A stretch of DNA of 64,000 nt from Terriglobia bacterium (GCA_020073565.1 JAIQEY010000015.1:49509-113508); one strand, 5' to 3'; counted from the first letter of the stretch, positions 9,519 to 19,939 are shown. Notes: generated by a model from the sequence alone, not told the origin. Translations and numbers: made by a program.

Positions 9519-11978
9519 TCATCGTAATGACACTCGGACTTCATACTCCGGGACGCCGGTGATCCCTGAAACTTTCGAGGTCTCTCCACTGGGTGGGAAC
9601 GGCGGCCGCAGGCTCGCAGGAATATAAATCGGCGCGTCTTTGCGCAGCGGCATGATTTTGAGGCTCATCGCCTCGCCAAACGCCTCCGGCGCGAACCGCT
9701 TCAGCCCAATTTCCCACAGCGTTCCCTTGTAGAAATCATCGGCCAGGAGCCGTCGGCCCGAGTAGAGACGCGCAACATCGCCTGTGTAGTCAATCCGCAA
9801 GAAAACGTCACTCAGTCCAGCGGCCGCGTTGTTCGCCAACGCAATTTTCCAGACGCCTGCGTGTTCGAAGTCCGCGTCCTTGGGAGCGATAGCGTTGTAT
9901 TTACCCATTCTTGCTGGCGCGGCAGCATCGGCCTCGCGGATTTTCTGCCATAGGATATCGATTTTCTTCGAATGCATTTTGGCGAAGTAGGCGGCGAAAA
10001 CACCCTCCAACCCGATTTGCCGGAGCGGAACGCTGGCCACGGGCCCGCTGCTTAAAAAAGGGAAAACAGAAAATCGCAGTTTTTCTACATTGCGCGCCCT
10101 CAGGTACAAGTTGTCTTCCGCAAAGAAAACATCCGCCGGCGAGAGAACTATGCGTTCTTGTCCTGCAATCGAGACCTTCCAAACATCCTGCGCCTCGGTC
10201 TTGCTCAACAAGATGATGTGGGTCATTTTCCCGCTGCTCTTTGACCGGACGCTCAGCGCAACGCCCGGGCCGGGTGCCATCTCCCCCACGAAGATCCGCC
10301 CACCAGCGTGCGAAATCGTCGCTTTCCCGGCGCGAAGGGACGCAACCGAGTTCTCGTCGAAAGAAAACTCCGGTCGAATGCCGGGCTGCGCAAAGAAGAA
10401 GTAATATTCCTCGTCGTGGTGACTAATCTTGGTCAGGAGCTGAGCGGTTGCGTACTTGAGGAGAACTCCATTGAGGTCAAGGTTCACCGGCCAAATAACA
10501 TAGGCGCTCGAAGGAATGTCCAGCGGCCTTCGCGGCAGCAAGAGTGTTTCCCCTGGCAAAGCGAGTTGGACCCGCACGTCCGGGTGATCCGGCAACGAGT
10601 AGTTCCTCTGATAGTTGTTCAGGAAGATAAAACCACTACTCCCCCGGATTCGCGCGGCCAGCCGTACGGTCGATTGGTCGGCGGCGGTGGCCGGTACAAG
10701 CTGCGGAAGCACCGGGACCATCGGCGCCAGGTAGCTCCCGAAATCATTTAGGAACAGATGAAACACCTTGGTCGCCCGGAAGGCGGGATTCATTTGTCCG
10801 AACTCACCGAGAGGAGCCTGGAAATCATAGGAGATCTCGGGCAGGTCGTAGACATGATCGGTCTCGACCGATTCCTGCAGGCTAGTCCGCTTCCCCGCGG
10901 GGTTCGCACCGCCTTGATACATGTAGTAGCCATACAAATTCGCGCCCGAGCGCAGGCGTGTCAGGGTCATGGCGGCCACGTCATCTCCTGTGATCACTGG
11001 CCGGCGATGGTAGGCGACTTGCATTCCGCCGCCTGCTTCGGCCATAAAGAAGGGATACTGCTGCGAGGACGTCTCCTGTGGTGTGGTACCAGCACCCACG
11101 TCACCGAGGTCGCGCTTCGCTTCAAATAGGTAATACCCGCTGGGCGGCAGCTCGGTGAGGGTGCTCTCCCAGAAGTCATCGGCATAGCCGCCGAATACAG
11201 GGATGACTTCACCGGCGGGGAAATCTGGATTGTCCCACCCGGTGACGGTGTAAATCGGCGCGTCGAGACCGGACTCGCGCGCGATCTTCTTCAGTTCGGA
11301 AATGTGAGCTGCTCCGGCATCAGGGCCACGCTGCGAATATTCATTCTCGAGCTGGACTCCAATGATGGGGCCTCCGTCTTTCCAGAAGAACCCCTTCACC
11401 TGCTGTCCGATCTGCGCGAAATATCGGCGCACATAAGACAGATACTGCGGATTATTCTTGCGCGTGACGCCGTGGGCCACGAGCCAATCCGGCAGACCGC
11501 CATTGCGCACCTCGCCGTGAGCGTACGGCCCGATGCGGAGAAAAACGTAGAGCCCGCGTTTGGCGCAAAGTTCAACGAAGTCGCGGAGGTTGCGCTGTCT
11601 GGTCCAGTCGAACTCGCCTTCGATCTCTTGCTGATGGATCCAGAACACATAGGTGGAAACAATCTGAACTCCGCCCGCTTTCATCTTCAACAGCTCTTCT
11701 TCCCAGTACTGCTCGGGGTAGCGCGAGTAGTGAAACTCCCCCATCACGGGCAGCCACGGCTTGCCGTCGAGTGTCAGATACTGGCTGTTCACGCCGATTT
11801 CGTGGCCGCTTCGCGATGTTCCACCCATGCGTGGAAGCGGTGCGGGCGGAGTGCCTGCCGGCTTGGTCGCGTCAATTGCGATGGTGTTGGGGGTGTGGTC
11901 ACCTTGCGCAACGACGGGAAACAGCGGCCCAAGCACCGCCATCATCAGTAAGGCGGGAACGGCAGAAATAAGCTTCAT
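9519..11978 (-). CDS. Secreted beta-galactosidase, GH35 family
   Basis: Predicted to release terminal beta-galactose from glycans in the periplasm or outside the cell. An 819-residue protein with a signal peptide (first about 25 residues, ending PVVAQ). The GH35 TIM-barrel core is clear: LDGKPWLPVMGEFHYSRYP, then VFLRIGPYAHGEVRNGGLP, then GGPIIGVQLENEY with the acid/base Glu213. A probable nucleophile Glu lies in FMAEAGGG, and GYYMYQGGANP matches the usual YMFHGGTNFG block. The C-terminal 400 residues are beta-rich accessory domains. It is the last gene of the minus-strand glycan cluster. Exact substrate is not determined. Confidence 0.9.
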   Translation of the reverse strand: MKLISAVPALLMMAVLGPLFPVVAQGDHTPNTIAIDATKPAGTPPAPLPRMGGTSRSGHEIGVNSQYLTLDGKPWLPVMGEFHYSRYPEQYWEEELLKMKAGGVQIVSTYVFWIHQQEIEGEFDWTRQRNLRDFVELCAKRGLYVFLRIGPYAHGEVRNGGLPDWLVAHGVTRKNNPQYLSYVRRYFAQIGQQVKGFFWKDGGPIIGVQLENEYSQRGPDAGAAHISELKKIARESGLDAPIYTVTGWDNPDFPAGEVIPVFGGYADDFWESTLTELPPSGYYLFEAKRDLGDVGAGTTPQETSSQQYPFFMAEAGGGMQVAYHRRPVITGDDVAAMTLTRLRSGANLYGYYMYQGGANPAGKRTSLQESVETDHVYDLPEISYDFQAPLGEFGQMNPAFRATKVFHLFLNDFGSYLAPMVPVLPQLVPATAADQSTVRLAARIRGSSGFIFLNNYQRNYSLPDHPDVRVQLALPGETLLLPRRPLDIPSSAYVIWPVNLDLNGVLLKYATAQLLTKISHHDEEYYFFFAQPGIRPEFSFDENSVASLRAGKATISHAGGRIFVGEMAPGPGVALSVRSKSSGKMTHIILLSKTEAQDVWKVSIAGQERIVLSPADVFFAEDNLYLRARNVEKLRFSVFPFLSSGPVASVPLRQIGLEGVFAAYFAKMHSKKIDILWQKIREADAAAPARMGKYNAIAPKDADFEHAGVWKIALANNAAAGLSDVFLRIDYTGDVARLYSGRRLLADDFYKGTLWEIGLKRFAPEAFGEAMSLKIMPLRKDAPIYIPASLRPPFPPSGETSKVSGITGVPEYEVRVSLR

Positions 11979-12010
11979 GCCATGCTTCCGAATCTCTGCC
12001 TCGTTCTGCC

Positions 12011-12050
12011 GGGCGTGGACGCCCGCCGGACAGCCGCCGGGACGGCGGTG
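12011..12050. repeat. GC-rich hairpin repeats between two glycosidase genes
   Basis: The 135-base gap holds GGGCGT-GG-ACGCCC followed by GCCGCC-GGGAC-GGCGGT, two small hairpins of the dispersed GGGC/GCCC type. No promoter is recognisable here. Confidence 0.55.
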
Positions 12051-12113
12051 CTACATTCACGGCGCTTGGCCAAGAGCATCGGCTGCGTGTGATACTACGA
12101 CGCGGTCGCGGTA

Positions 12114-13973
12114 CTAGTACTTCACCACATAGACTTTGCCTTCCAGCACGACCGGTTCTTTCTCCGCCGAGGAACAGCGGATAGTGAGCGGTTGCCCTGC
12201 TTGCAGAGCGCCGCGCCGGATTTCACCGACCGCCCATGAAAGTCCGCTCCAGATCATCTTGTCGTAGGTGATTTCGATCGGAATATCCTTTCCGGCCTGG
12301 GTCGCTTTCAGCACAAGAACTTTGCCTACGGACGTACCGTTGGGCGGACCACCGGGCCAGCTTCGAACCATGTGTCCGTCCTCCCCGCGCTGCAGCAGAA
12401 TGATCCTGAGATCGCCCTCCGCGGGAACCTCCACCGTCGCCTCGATCGCATTATTGCCGCGTGATTGGAACTGCGCCGCCACGGGGCTGATGGAAAGTGG
12501 TATACGCACGTCGTTCTGGATTCCAAGATCGTACTTCGGATCCTCATACTGGCCGAATCCAACCGCCGCCATTTGCCCGGGACCCAGTGTAATGTTGTTG
12601 CCCTTCAGCACAGGATTGAATCCGGCATCGCGAAACAGCACACGCCCGTTCGCATCATTTCCTTGTTCCCTCGACAGGAGCGGCATCTCGACTTGTTCGA
12701 CGCTTTGGGCTGGATTGATGACGGTATATATCGTGCCGCCAGCACCGAACGAACCAAATCCATAGGGCTGAACCTCGCCCGGGATTCCGCCAAACGTTTT
12801 CGTTCGCCCCATGGCTTGCAGGGGCGCATACATCGACTGCACTTTTGCGAACCACCGCGCCTGCTCGTCGTCGAGAAATTCAAGGTTCCCGTGGACCGTA
12901 TTGATCCAGCCGCCGCGCGCCACCATCAGCAGCAAAGCCCCTTGCCAGGCGTTCGTCTTGCGGTAGTAGATAGTCCCCGTGTTGCCGATCATGAAGCCTG
13001 TCGAATCGATCCGCTCCAGCGGCAGAAAACTCTGTTCGTATCGCCGCACCATGTGGTCGCTGTAGATATCCACCGAGCGCCAGAAGTTCATCTCGGGAAC
13101 ATCCGATGGCCGCGGGTCGCCCGAATAGATGGCATCGAAGGCCTCCAGCCAGCGCAAGTCGACCGGATGCTGGAAAGGAAACGGCGCGTCTGTGGACTCG
13201 ACATCGCCTCCGAATCCGTTGAACGCCTCCAGAACAATATCGGGGTGTTTCTGGCGGAACTTCTTCAATGCGTTTCTAAAGGCTTCTTGATTGCGGGCGC
13301 TGATCTCCTGCGGCGTTCGCGTCTTCTCCGCCTCCGGAGTCGCTGCAGCAAAATCGACAAAATCAAACTTGAACATGCGGATGCCTCGATCGTACCAGTA
13401 CTGCAGCACGCTCATGAAGTCAGGCAGGAAGCCGCCCTCAGAGAACGACATAGAACCCTTCGTTTTGTTGAGTGAGTCCTGCCACTGCTGAGCGGCGTTG
13501 ATCTTGACTAGCGTATTCGTGCTGAACCAGAGTCCGGGCAGAATCCCGCTGCGCCGGCATTCTGAGATCCACCGATCGGGGCCATTCGGCCAGTTCGGTT
13601 TGCGCCACTGGCGATAGGCGCCATCGGGATCAAACCAGAACGCGTCCATCATGTAGTAATCAAAATGCACTCCGAGTTTCCCCAAGCGCACGATCTCGGC
13701 CAGTTCCCGCATCGCGAGTTCTTCGGTGAGCGGGATCCGGTCCGACAATTCATCGTAAGACGACCAGTTGTTATAAACCCACATCGGATCGCGCAGCAGA
13801 GGAGCACCCAGTCTGCCTGGTTCCCATCGCTGTGCGGTTGCAACTGGAACGACTCTATCGGTTTCTCCCTTGGCCTGCGCAACCTGGGCCTGGGCATCGG
13901 CCAGCATAAGGAGCACGGCACAGCCGAGCAAGAGACGGAGAACAGAATCAGAGAGATTAGTTTTTCTCATCAT
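12114..13973 (-). CDS. Secreted alpha-galactosidase-like glycoside hydrolase (GH36/GH27, clan GH-D)
   Basis: A 619-residue protein from ATG 13973, chosen because a signal peptide (MMRKTNLSDSVLRLLLGCAV..ADAQA) begins there; an upstream start at 14021 would bury it. Clan GH-D features: DYYMMDAFWFDPDGAY near residue 105-120, and MFKFDFVDFAA near 200, where Asp204 is the expected nucleophile. LPGLWFSTNTLV and DIVLEAFNGFGGD match the barrel strands. The C-terminal third is beta-sandwich-like (IPLSISPVAAQF onward). It sits between GH35 and an O-acetylesterase and probably attacks alpha-linked galactose or a related sugar; the exact family needs a profile search. Confidence 0.75.
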   Translation of the reverse strand: MMRKTNLSDSVLRLLLGCAVLLMLADAQAQVAQAKGETDRVVPVATAQRWEPGRLGAPLLRDPMWVYNNWSSYDELSDRIPLTEELAMRELAEIVRLGKLGVHFDYYMMDAFWFDPDGAYRQWRKPNWPNGPDRWISECRRSGILPGLWFSTNTLVKINAAQQWQDSLNKTKGSMSFSEGGFLPDFMSVLQYWYDRGIRMFKFDFVDFAAATPEAEKTRTPQEISARNQEAFRNALKKFRQKHPDIVLEAFNGFGGDVESTDAPFPFQHPVDLRWLEAFDAIYSGDPRPSDVPEMNFWRSVDIYSDHMVRRYEQSFLPLERIDSTGFMIGNTGTIYYRKTNAWQGALLLMVARGGWINTVHGNLEFLDDEQARWFAKVQSMYAPLQAMGRTKTFGGIPGEVQPYGFGSFGAGGTIYTVINPAQSVEQVEMPLLSREQGNDANGRVLFRDAGFNPVLKGNNITLGPGQMAAVGFGQYEDPKYDLGIQNDVRIPLSISPVAAQFQSRGNNAIEATVEVPAEGDLRIILLQRGEDGHMVRSWPGGPPNGTSVGKVLVLKATQAGKDIPIEITYDKMIWSGLSWAVGEIRRGALQAGQPLTIRCSSAEKEPVVLEGKVYVVKY

Positions 13974-14074
13974 TGAAGACCATTCGATCGGGTGCGGATG
14001 TGCGCGACCACAGCCGAACACTTCACTTGGCGGCCGAGAGCCGTTCCCCTACGCGGGTATTAGAACTGCAATCC

Positions 14075-16036
14075 TCACTGTCCGGTGATTCCAGGCCAAT
14101 TATCTGTTCGGAACGGCGAAGCGGGCAGCCCATCCTTGTTGAACAGGTTGCAGCGTGGGCTGTCGGCCCATGCGTACCGGACCGCTACCGGACTCGCTAC
14201 CTCTCGGCTTAAGACGATCACCGTATCGCCTTCAATCCGAGCATCGGCCCAGTGAAACTTTCGATCCGCACCGGCGACGGCGAAGCCCTGCAAATCCCCA
14301 CCGCGTGCCTCGAGTCCTGCACCCACATGAGTGAAGTGGATCCTGGTTTTCTGCCCTTCAACTTTCATGCCCTCAAAGAGGGGACCCGAATACACAATGG
14401 TTTTTTTGTACATCGTGCCCAGTGCCCACAGCGCCAGCCGCTGTCCAACCTCCAGTTTTCGATGGGGATGTAGATCGCCCGGGTCACCAACATCGATGGT
14501 CACCGCCAGGCCCGTATCCGGGACGTGTTTCACGGTCAGGAACTGTGCTTCGCGCAACTCCGCCCATGCTGATCCACCCGGCTGGTCAGGAATCGCTCCG
14601 TGGTTTGGCAGTTGCACGATCAGAAACTCAAGGTTCTCGTTCTTCGATGACGTGCGCCAACTCTCGATCAGCGTGGGAAGAAGTTTCCGGTACTGGTGCG
14701 CCTTAAGCGCATTGCTCTCCCCCTGGTACCAGATCGCTCCGCGAAACGCGTAGGGAAGCAGAGGGGTGATCATGCCTTCATAGAGGCCGGAAACTGGCAT
14801 GGGCGGATACTCCAGAATTGTCATGTTCTCGATCAAGAAACCTGAGAGCGCGTCCTGAGTGAAAGGCAAAACAACTCCCCAACCGTCTTGTCGCAAATCG
14901 CGGAACCATACCGTTACAGGCTGCCAGTCGGCAGATGCTTTCAGCACGGGTGCGCCATAGTTATCGTAGTCGGTGATCGTCGGTTGCAGCGATCGGAAGC
15001 GAAACGAACCGTGCCCGCGTACCCAGAAGCGAATTCCAGCGTAAGAACTGAGGTCCGCCGGCAAGCCATCTAACTTGTAACGACAGCGTAAGGTTGAATC
15101 CTGCGCTCCATCCAGGCGGCCCGTCACCCGAGCCGCGAATCCGCCGCCTCCCCGGCCCGGCGTCACGAGATCGAATCTCGTGTCCAGCGCGTCTGCCCAG
15201 CCATAAGAGAACCAGCCGCCCATCGATGTGCGCGAGGTCCCATCATCGAAGTTGGCGAGTGCGTTCTTCTCAAGATCGGTCGACGCTGGGATGAGTTCGA
15301 AGTCATCGAACTCCAGCTCAAACGGCAGAGGGTTCTCCGCAAAGCTCTTCTCAGCCGCGCTGGCGTGATTCCATTCGTCGAGAACAGGTTTCAGTTCAGG
15401 ATCGGCACGCAGCGTATCGGGACCGATCCAAGTTTCAATCGTCGTTCCCGGCCACGCGCTTTCAATGACTCCGACGGGAACATTCAGACTCTTGTGGATC
15501 TCCCGCGCGAAGAAATATGCAACTGCAGAGAAATTCTTCGCGGTATCGGGGGTACAAATCTGCCAGACAGCGGGCAGAGTGTTTTCCTGCGGCGACAGGG
15601 CGATTCTCTTGGGAACGGTAAACAGACGAATCTGCGGATAATCGGCTTTTGGCACCTCGACCGCGGCGCCCTCCGCTCCACTCAGACCAAATGCCATGTT
15701 GGACTGCCCCGAGGCAACCCACACCTCTCCAATCAGCACGTCCTTCAGAACGATCTCCCGGTTTCCCCGGACAATGAGTGTGAACGGCCCGCCGGCTGGC
15801 AACCCCGACAGACGAACGCTCCATCGTCCATTTGTTTCGGCAGTGGTGCTGGCGGTGTGCCCCGCAATACTCGCCGCAATTTTTTCCGCTGGATCCGCCT
15901 TCCCCCAAACGTGAATGTTGCGCCCCTGCTGCAGGACCATATGGTCGCTGAAAAGACTCGGGAGCACCGGGTCTCCCCAGCAGTTCACGCTCCAGGCGAA
16001 CAAACATGCGACGACTGCGAAACGAAGCGGTTTCAT
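14075..16036 (-). CDS. Sialate O-acetylesterase-like esterase (SASA/SGNH)
   Basis: Predicted to remove O-acetyl groups from glycans so that the neighbouring glycosidases can act. A 653-residue protein with a signal peptide. After the SDHMVLQQG and VWGKADP blocks comes the SGNH block I, WVASGQSNM, with catalytic Ser112. ESAWPGTTIETWIGP, WYQGESNA and the late DPGDLHPHRK (Asp/His) follow, as in the family. A jelly-roll-like insert occupies roughly residues 230-400. Its ATG overlaps the stop of the upstream GH42 gene by 4 bases (16033-16036), indicating translational coupling. In plant-polymer-degrading bacteria this family often deacetylates pectin or xylan rather than sialic acid. Confidence 0.88.
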   Translation of the reverse strand: MKPLRFAVVACLFAWSVNCWGDPVLPSLFSDHMVLQQGRNIHVWGKADPAEKIAASIAGHTASTTAETNGRWSVRLSGLPAGGPFTLIVRGNREIVLKDVLIGEVWVASGQSNMAFGLSGAEGAAVEVPKADYPQIRLFTVPKRIALSPQENTLPAVWQICTPDTAKNFSAVAYFFAREIHKSLNVPVGVIESAWPGTTIETWIGPDTLRADPELKPVLDEWNHASAAEKSFAENPLPFELEFDDFELIPASTDLEKNALANFDDGTSRTSMGGWFSYGWADALDTRFDLVTPGRGGGGFAARVTGRLDGAQDSTLRCRYKLDGLPADLSSYAGIRFWVRGHGSFRFRSLQPTITDYDNYGAPVLKASADWQPVTVWFRDLRQDGWGVVLPFTQDALSGFLIENMTILEYPPMPVSGLYEGMITPLLPYAFRGAIWYQGESNALKAHQYRKLLPTLIESWRTSSKNENLEFLIVQLPNHGAIPDQPGGSAWAELREAQFLTVKHVPDTGLAVTIDVGDPGDLHPHRKLEVGQRLALWALGTMYKKTIVYSGPLFEGMKVEGQKTRIHFTHVGAGLEARGGDLQGFAVAGADRKFHWADARIEGDTVIVLSREVASPVAVRYAWADSPRCNLFNKDGLPASPFRTDNWPGITGQ

Positions 16037-18135
16037 TTCTCTTCAATAATGACCAGATCCCAGGGCCGAAGTGTGATCGGCTGCGCGTGCTCGACGGCGG
16101 CTTGCATCAGCAGATCAGACCCCGCCGCGTAAGGATAGCTGAATGTCTGCGCAGTGCCCGAGTAGTTCAGGTAGTAGTGGATCGTTTTCCCGCTGCGATT
16201 CACACCGTGTTTGACCCGAACGTTGGGCGGGAGCATCTGATCTGGCCCAGTCATCCCGGCAAGCTGAAGAGCGTCCAGAACAACCTTCTCCTGTAACTTG
16301 TCGCTGAGCACCGTCCCCAAGTAGGTGAGAGTTCCTTTCCCAAAGCGGTTGCGAGTAATCGCCGGATACTTCCCGAAAAACGGGTGATCATAATACGCCA
16401 GCGACTGAGCAGAGTCGGGCACCAGGAACTCTACCCAGTCGGACACCTTGTTCTCTGCACCCGCCCTGAAAGGATCATCCTTGAGCGCCAGCGGGGTCTT
16501 CAGATCCGAAAATTCCTGGTAGTGGAGTCCGGTCGCCTCCCGAAGCGGTCCCGGCGCCATCGTCCAGCGGACGGTATCGAACTCATTGGTAAAGCCGCTC
16601 TTGAACGACAACACAAGATTTCCCCCGCTGCGCACGTACTCGGCTAAGCGATTTAGCAGTTCGTCGCTGGCCACATAAAGAGGTGGCACAACTATCAGCT
16701 TGTATCGAGAGAGAGCCGTGTTCTCGGGAAATACAAAATCTACGCCCACGTTGCTGCGATAGAGAGCACCATACATCTGCCACATCACCGAGTTGTAGTC
16801 CGCGTGGTCGCTAAAAGGCATAAAGCGAATCCCTTGTCGCGAGTCATTGCTGTAGAGAATAGCCACCTTGTTGTCAGGCTTGAAGTCGACAATGCGTGGC
16901 CCAATTCTCAGTAACTCGTGTGCCGTCTGACTGACCTCTGCGTACGCGCGGTTCGGCTCCAAGTCATGCGACAGCACTCCCTTCCAGTAAGTCTCCTGGC
17001 CGTAGTGGATGGAATGCCAGTGCCAGTACTCGACCATGTTCGCGCCCGATGAAATGTGCGTGTACACATCCAGCCGAAGCTGACCGTCGTAAGGAGGATA
17101 TTGCGTCTTGGAATCCCATCCGATGGTCTGCGCGTTGGTCTCTGTGACCAGGTAGTTCGTTTGTTTCAGAGAGCGAGTGTAGTCTCCCGGCAGACTCGAA
17201 CCCATGCCATCGAAATCATCTTGCGCGCCGTGATACGGATTAACGGCGACAATGTCGAGAGCCCCGCTGATCTCACCCTCGTTGACTTCGGGTCGGGGCG
17301 GCCCGGCAAGATCGTGCGTGATGAACTGGTCCGGCCGCCTGTACTGGCCGACGATCGAGGCTTGCCAGGCAAGGAAGTCCGTGGTGAGCCACTGCGAATA
17401 GCGTTCCCACTCCAGTTTCCATCCCGGATTGATGATGCCCTCCTGGGGCGGTACTTCCGTCCAATCATTAAGCCGTTGGCCCCAGTAATTGAGGCCCCAT
17501 TCTTTGTTCAACGCATCCACCGTCTTAAACTTCCGTTTCAGATATTCAACAAACTCGGTCTGCACGTCAGGGTTCGCCGCCCCGGCGGAAGACGTCTCGT
17601 TGTCGATCTGATATCCGATAACTGCTGGATTGTCCTTGTAATGCTCGGCAATCTTGCGGATGACACGTTCGCAATAGAACCGGTAAGTAGAGTTCAGGAG
17701 GTCGGCATTCTGGCGCAACCCATAGCCAATGGTTTTCCCGTCCAGCCTCGTGACGACGATTTCCGGATGTCTCTTGTACATCCAAGCCGGGATCGAGTAA
17801 GTGGGAGTACCCATAATGACTTTAATACCAGCCTTTTGCATGCGCTCGACGACCCGGTCCATCCAGGCAAACTCGAAACGTCCGTCCTCTGGTTCCCAGA
17901 GTCCCCAGCTTGACTCGCCGATGCGAACCACGTTGATGCCTGCGCCGCGCATGAGTTCCACGTCCTTATCGAGGCGTTCATAGGGCATGTACTCGGGATA
18001 ATAAGCAACCCCGTACAGAACCGTGTCCATCTTGTCCGCCGCAAACGGCGGAGTGGACTGGCTCAACACCGATAACACGCCAATGAAAAAAATCGTAAGA
18101 AAGAGACAGAGCAATTGCCGGGTAAGTGTTTTCAT
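16033..18135 (-). CDS. Secreted beta-galactosidase, GH42 family
   Basis: Hydrolyses beta-galactosides, typically galacto-oligosaccharides from plant galactan. ATG 18135 is preferred over an in-frame GTG 12 bases earlier because it opens a signal peptide (MKTLTRQLLCLFLTIFFIGV). The GH42 barrel starts LYGVAYYPEYMPYE, continues VVRIGESSWGLWEPEDG, and has the acid/base Glu180 in GYQIDNET; LVTETNAQT holds the probable nucleophile. The trimerisation domain (VAILYSNDSRQG ... VVPPLYVAS) and a C-terminal beta domain follow. Length, 700 residues, is usual. The gene overlaps the esterase gene. Confidence 0.93.
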   Translation of the reverse strand: MKTLTRQLLCLFLTIFFIGVLSVLSQSTPPFAADKMDTVLYGVAYYPEYMPYERLDKDVELMRGAGINVVRIGESSWGLWEPEDGRFEFAWMDRVVERMQKAGIKVIMGTPTYSIPAWMYKRHPEIVVTRLDGKTIGYGLRQNADLLNSTYRFYCERVIRKIAEHYKDNPAVIGYQIDNETSSAGAANPDVQTEFVEYLKRKFKTVDALNKEWGLNYWGQRLNDWTEVPPQEGIINPGWKLEWERYSQWLTTDFLAWQASIVGQYRRPDQFITHDLAGPPRPEVNEGEISGALDIVAVNPYHGAQDDFDGMGSSLPGDYTRSLKQTNYLVTETNAQTIGWDSKTQYPPYDGQLRLDVYTHISSGANMVEYWHWHSIHYGQETYWKGVLSHDLEPNRAYAEVSQTAHELLRIGPRIVDFKPDNKVAILYSNDSRQGIRFMPFSDHADYNSVMWQMYGALYRSNVGVDFVFPENTALSRYKLIVVPPLYVASDELLNRLAEYVRSGGNLVLSFKSGFTNEFDTVRWTMAPGPLREATGLHYQEFSDLKTPLALKDDPFRAGAENKVSDWVEFLVPDSAQSLAYYDHPFFGKYPAITRNRFGKGTLTYLGTVLSDKLQEKVVLDALQLAGMTGPDQMLPPNVRVKHGVNRSGKTIHYYLNYSGTAQTFSYPYAAGSDLLMQAAVEHAQPITLRPWDLVIIEEK

Positions 18136-18194
18136 GTCGATGTCCACAAGTGTCCCGAATATCTACGACGAAGTCTTCGTGCAAGTACCTCGAA

Positions 18195-19835
18195 TCACCT
18201 TTTCGGTTTGGTCAACTCGCTGCACCGATGAAACTCACCGGCGCCTCGATCGGTTCCGCCGCACGACGGAACCCGCACACCCCAAAAATCCCTCCCGCCG
18301 TTGTTCGGAATCGTTTTTCCGGAATTGATGAGGGGAGAGCTAGGCCGAACCTCGTATCCCCGAAGAGTCGCCCGTCCCTCACTGGCTGTGCCAGGGTTTG
18401 CAAGCATAGGATCTGCTGTCAGAGCATGTGGATCCTCGGGAGACTGCACCGAGCCGAAATATGTGTTGTAGTCGAAAATGTTAGATGTGCTCTCGCCAAA
18501 TCCAAGCTTAGTAACATAGCTCCCATCTGTGTCTCGGGAAACGCCATAACTGAACTTCGCAGTCCCGCTCACATAAAAGAGGTTGTTATAGAAGCCGGTA
18601 TCGCTGGCCCATCCGCCCCAGTCGGAATACAAGACCACGTCCACGTCACGTCCCTTACTTGTGTAGAGTGTGTTGTTATAAATCTGGGTGTGCGTCACCG
18701 GTCCGGCAATGTTGATGCCCCGTGAGCGGTCGTTCTGGCTGACGTTATAGCGCACGATCGTTCCGATGTTCCCGACGCTCTCCTCCGGGCTGTGTCCGCC
18801 TTCATTGCAGACCAGCAGGAAGCCGCCGTCATTGTCATGGCTGTAGTTGTATTGGATCAGTGTATTACGGCTATTCCAGTCGGAGTCGAATCCCTCGCCA
18901 TCCCGGAAGCCATGCGTCCGATACGCTTCGTTGTACTGAATGACGGTGTTGTCGGCGCTCCAGGCCCAAATGGCAACGTTGTACCCTTCCGAGCGCTGGT
19001 TCGCCCGGCTAACCACGTTGTGTTCCAGCAGCGCTCCGTCCGTGGCCACGACGACGATACCGTCGCCACCAATGTCATCGAGCACATTGTTACGGATAAT
19101 GACCCGCAAGCTCGGATACCATTTCGAGCGCACCCAATGAGTAGACCAGCCAAAAATACCGCTGCGATCGACGTGGGAGATGCGGTTGTCCTCAATGCGA
19201 AGGTCGACAAATCGGCTGGGCTTGGTATCGCCGATGGCGCTGTAATGGATGCCACCGTTCACTTTATCGGAATCAATGCCGTTGACATCGTGAATGGTAA
19301 GCGAGCGCAAGTAAACGTGGTGCATCTCACCGTAATTGTCGGCCACCACGTGCACCCCGCGACGGGCCGCAGCACCCTTGCCTGTATTCGTGATCTCCAG
19401 ATCCTGGATCTCCCAGTACTCCTGGTTCTTCAACAGGAGCACATCTTCCACGGTCCCAGCACCGTCAATGACGGGCTTGGTTTCGCCGCCATACTTGCCG
19501 ATATAGATCGGCCGCTCCTCCGTCCCTGATCCTCGCGGCGAAAGCTGCCCTGTCCAGGCGCCCCCCGATTTGAAGAGAATGCGATCGCCAGGAGTGAAGA
19601 TGGTGGCGGTAACCTTGGTCAGGGTCTTCCACGCGGCCGATGGCGACGTGCCCCGACTCGCGTCATCTCCCTGGGCCGGATCAACGTAGTACGTGTCCCC
19701 CTTGAGGCGGCCACTTTCTCCCAGAGTCTCAGTCGAAATGCCGACGATCCCGGCGACTATGGAAAGAACTGCTATCGTGATCCATTTCGAACGGGACAGA
19801 GGGTAGTCGCGCGTTGCTGGTTTCAATGGAGGCAT
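18195..19835 (-). CDS. Secreted right-handed parallel beta-helix protein
   Basis: A 546-residue protein from ATG 19835. An N-terminal hydrophobic segment (WITIAVLSIVAGIVGI) is a signal anchor or signal peptide. The sequence then opens with DTYYVDPAQGDDASRGTSPSAAWKTL, the typical start of pectate-lyase-like beta-helix proteins, and repeats strand motifs such as EYWEIQDLEITNT, RFVDLRIEDNRISH and IQYNEAYRTHG. This fold is used by polysaccharide lyases and some glycosidases; no catalytic triad can be named by eye. A longer open frame to 20045 overlaps the TonB receptor gene and is rejected. Neighbours suggest a role in pectin-type polymer attack. Confidence 0.82.
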   Translation of the reverse strand: MPPLKPATRDYPLSRSKWITIAVLSIVAGIVGISTETLGESGRLKGDTYYVDPAQGDDASRGTSPSAAWKTLTKVTATIFTPGDRILFKSGGAWTGQLSPRGSGTEERPIYIGKYGGETKPVIDGAGTVEDVLLLKNQEYWEIQDLEITNTGKGAAARRGVHVVADNYGEMHHVYLRSLTIHDVNGIDSDKVNGGIHYSAIGDTKPSRFVDLRIEDNRISHVDRSGIFGWSTHWVRSKWYPSLRVIIRNNVLDDIGGDGIVVVATDGALLEHNVVSRANQRSEGYNVAIWAWSADNTVIQYNEAYRTHGFRDGEGFDSDWNSRNTLIQYNYSHDNDGGFLLVCNEGGHSPEESVGNIGTIVRYNVSQNDRSRGINIAGPVTHTQIYNNTLYTSKGRDVDVVLYSDWGGWASDTGFYNNLFYVSGTAKFSYGVSRDTDGSYVTKLGFGESTSNIFDYNTYFGSVQSPEDPHALTADPMLANPGTASEGRATLRGYEVRPSSPLINSGKTIPNNGGRDFWGVRVPSCGGTDRGAGEFHRCSELTKPKR

Positions 19836-19939
19836 CCGTGAATGAAGATTGGAGTGCGCGGCGCTGCCGTGGACCAGGCTGCAAGACAACAATCGGGCAA
19901 CCCCCAGTTTCGCGGAATTGCCCGAGGGATCGATTAGTC

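Noticed and set aside
12465..13475. Plus-strand open frame of 336 codons in the GH36-like gene
   Set aside because: Shadow of the glycosidase gene, with no domain character.
15640..15710. LSGAEGAAVEV in the O-acetylesterase as another repeat-derived insertion
   Set aside because: The segment is of normal length for the family at this point and the DNA does not match the repeat core well.
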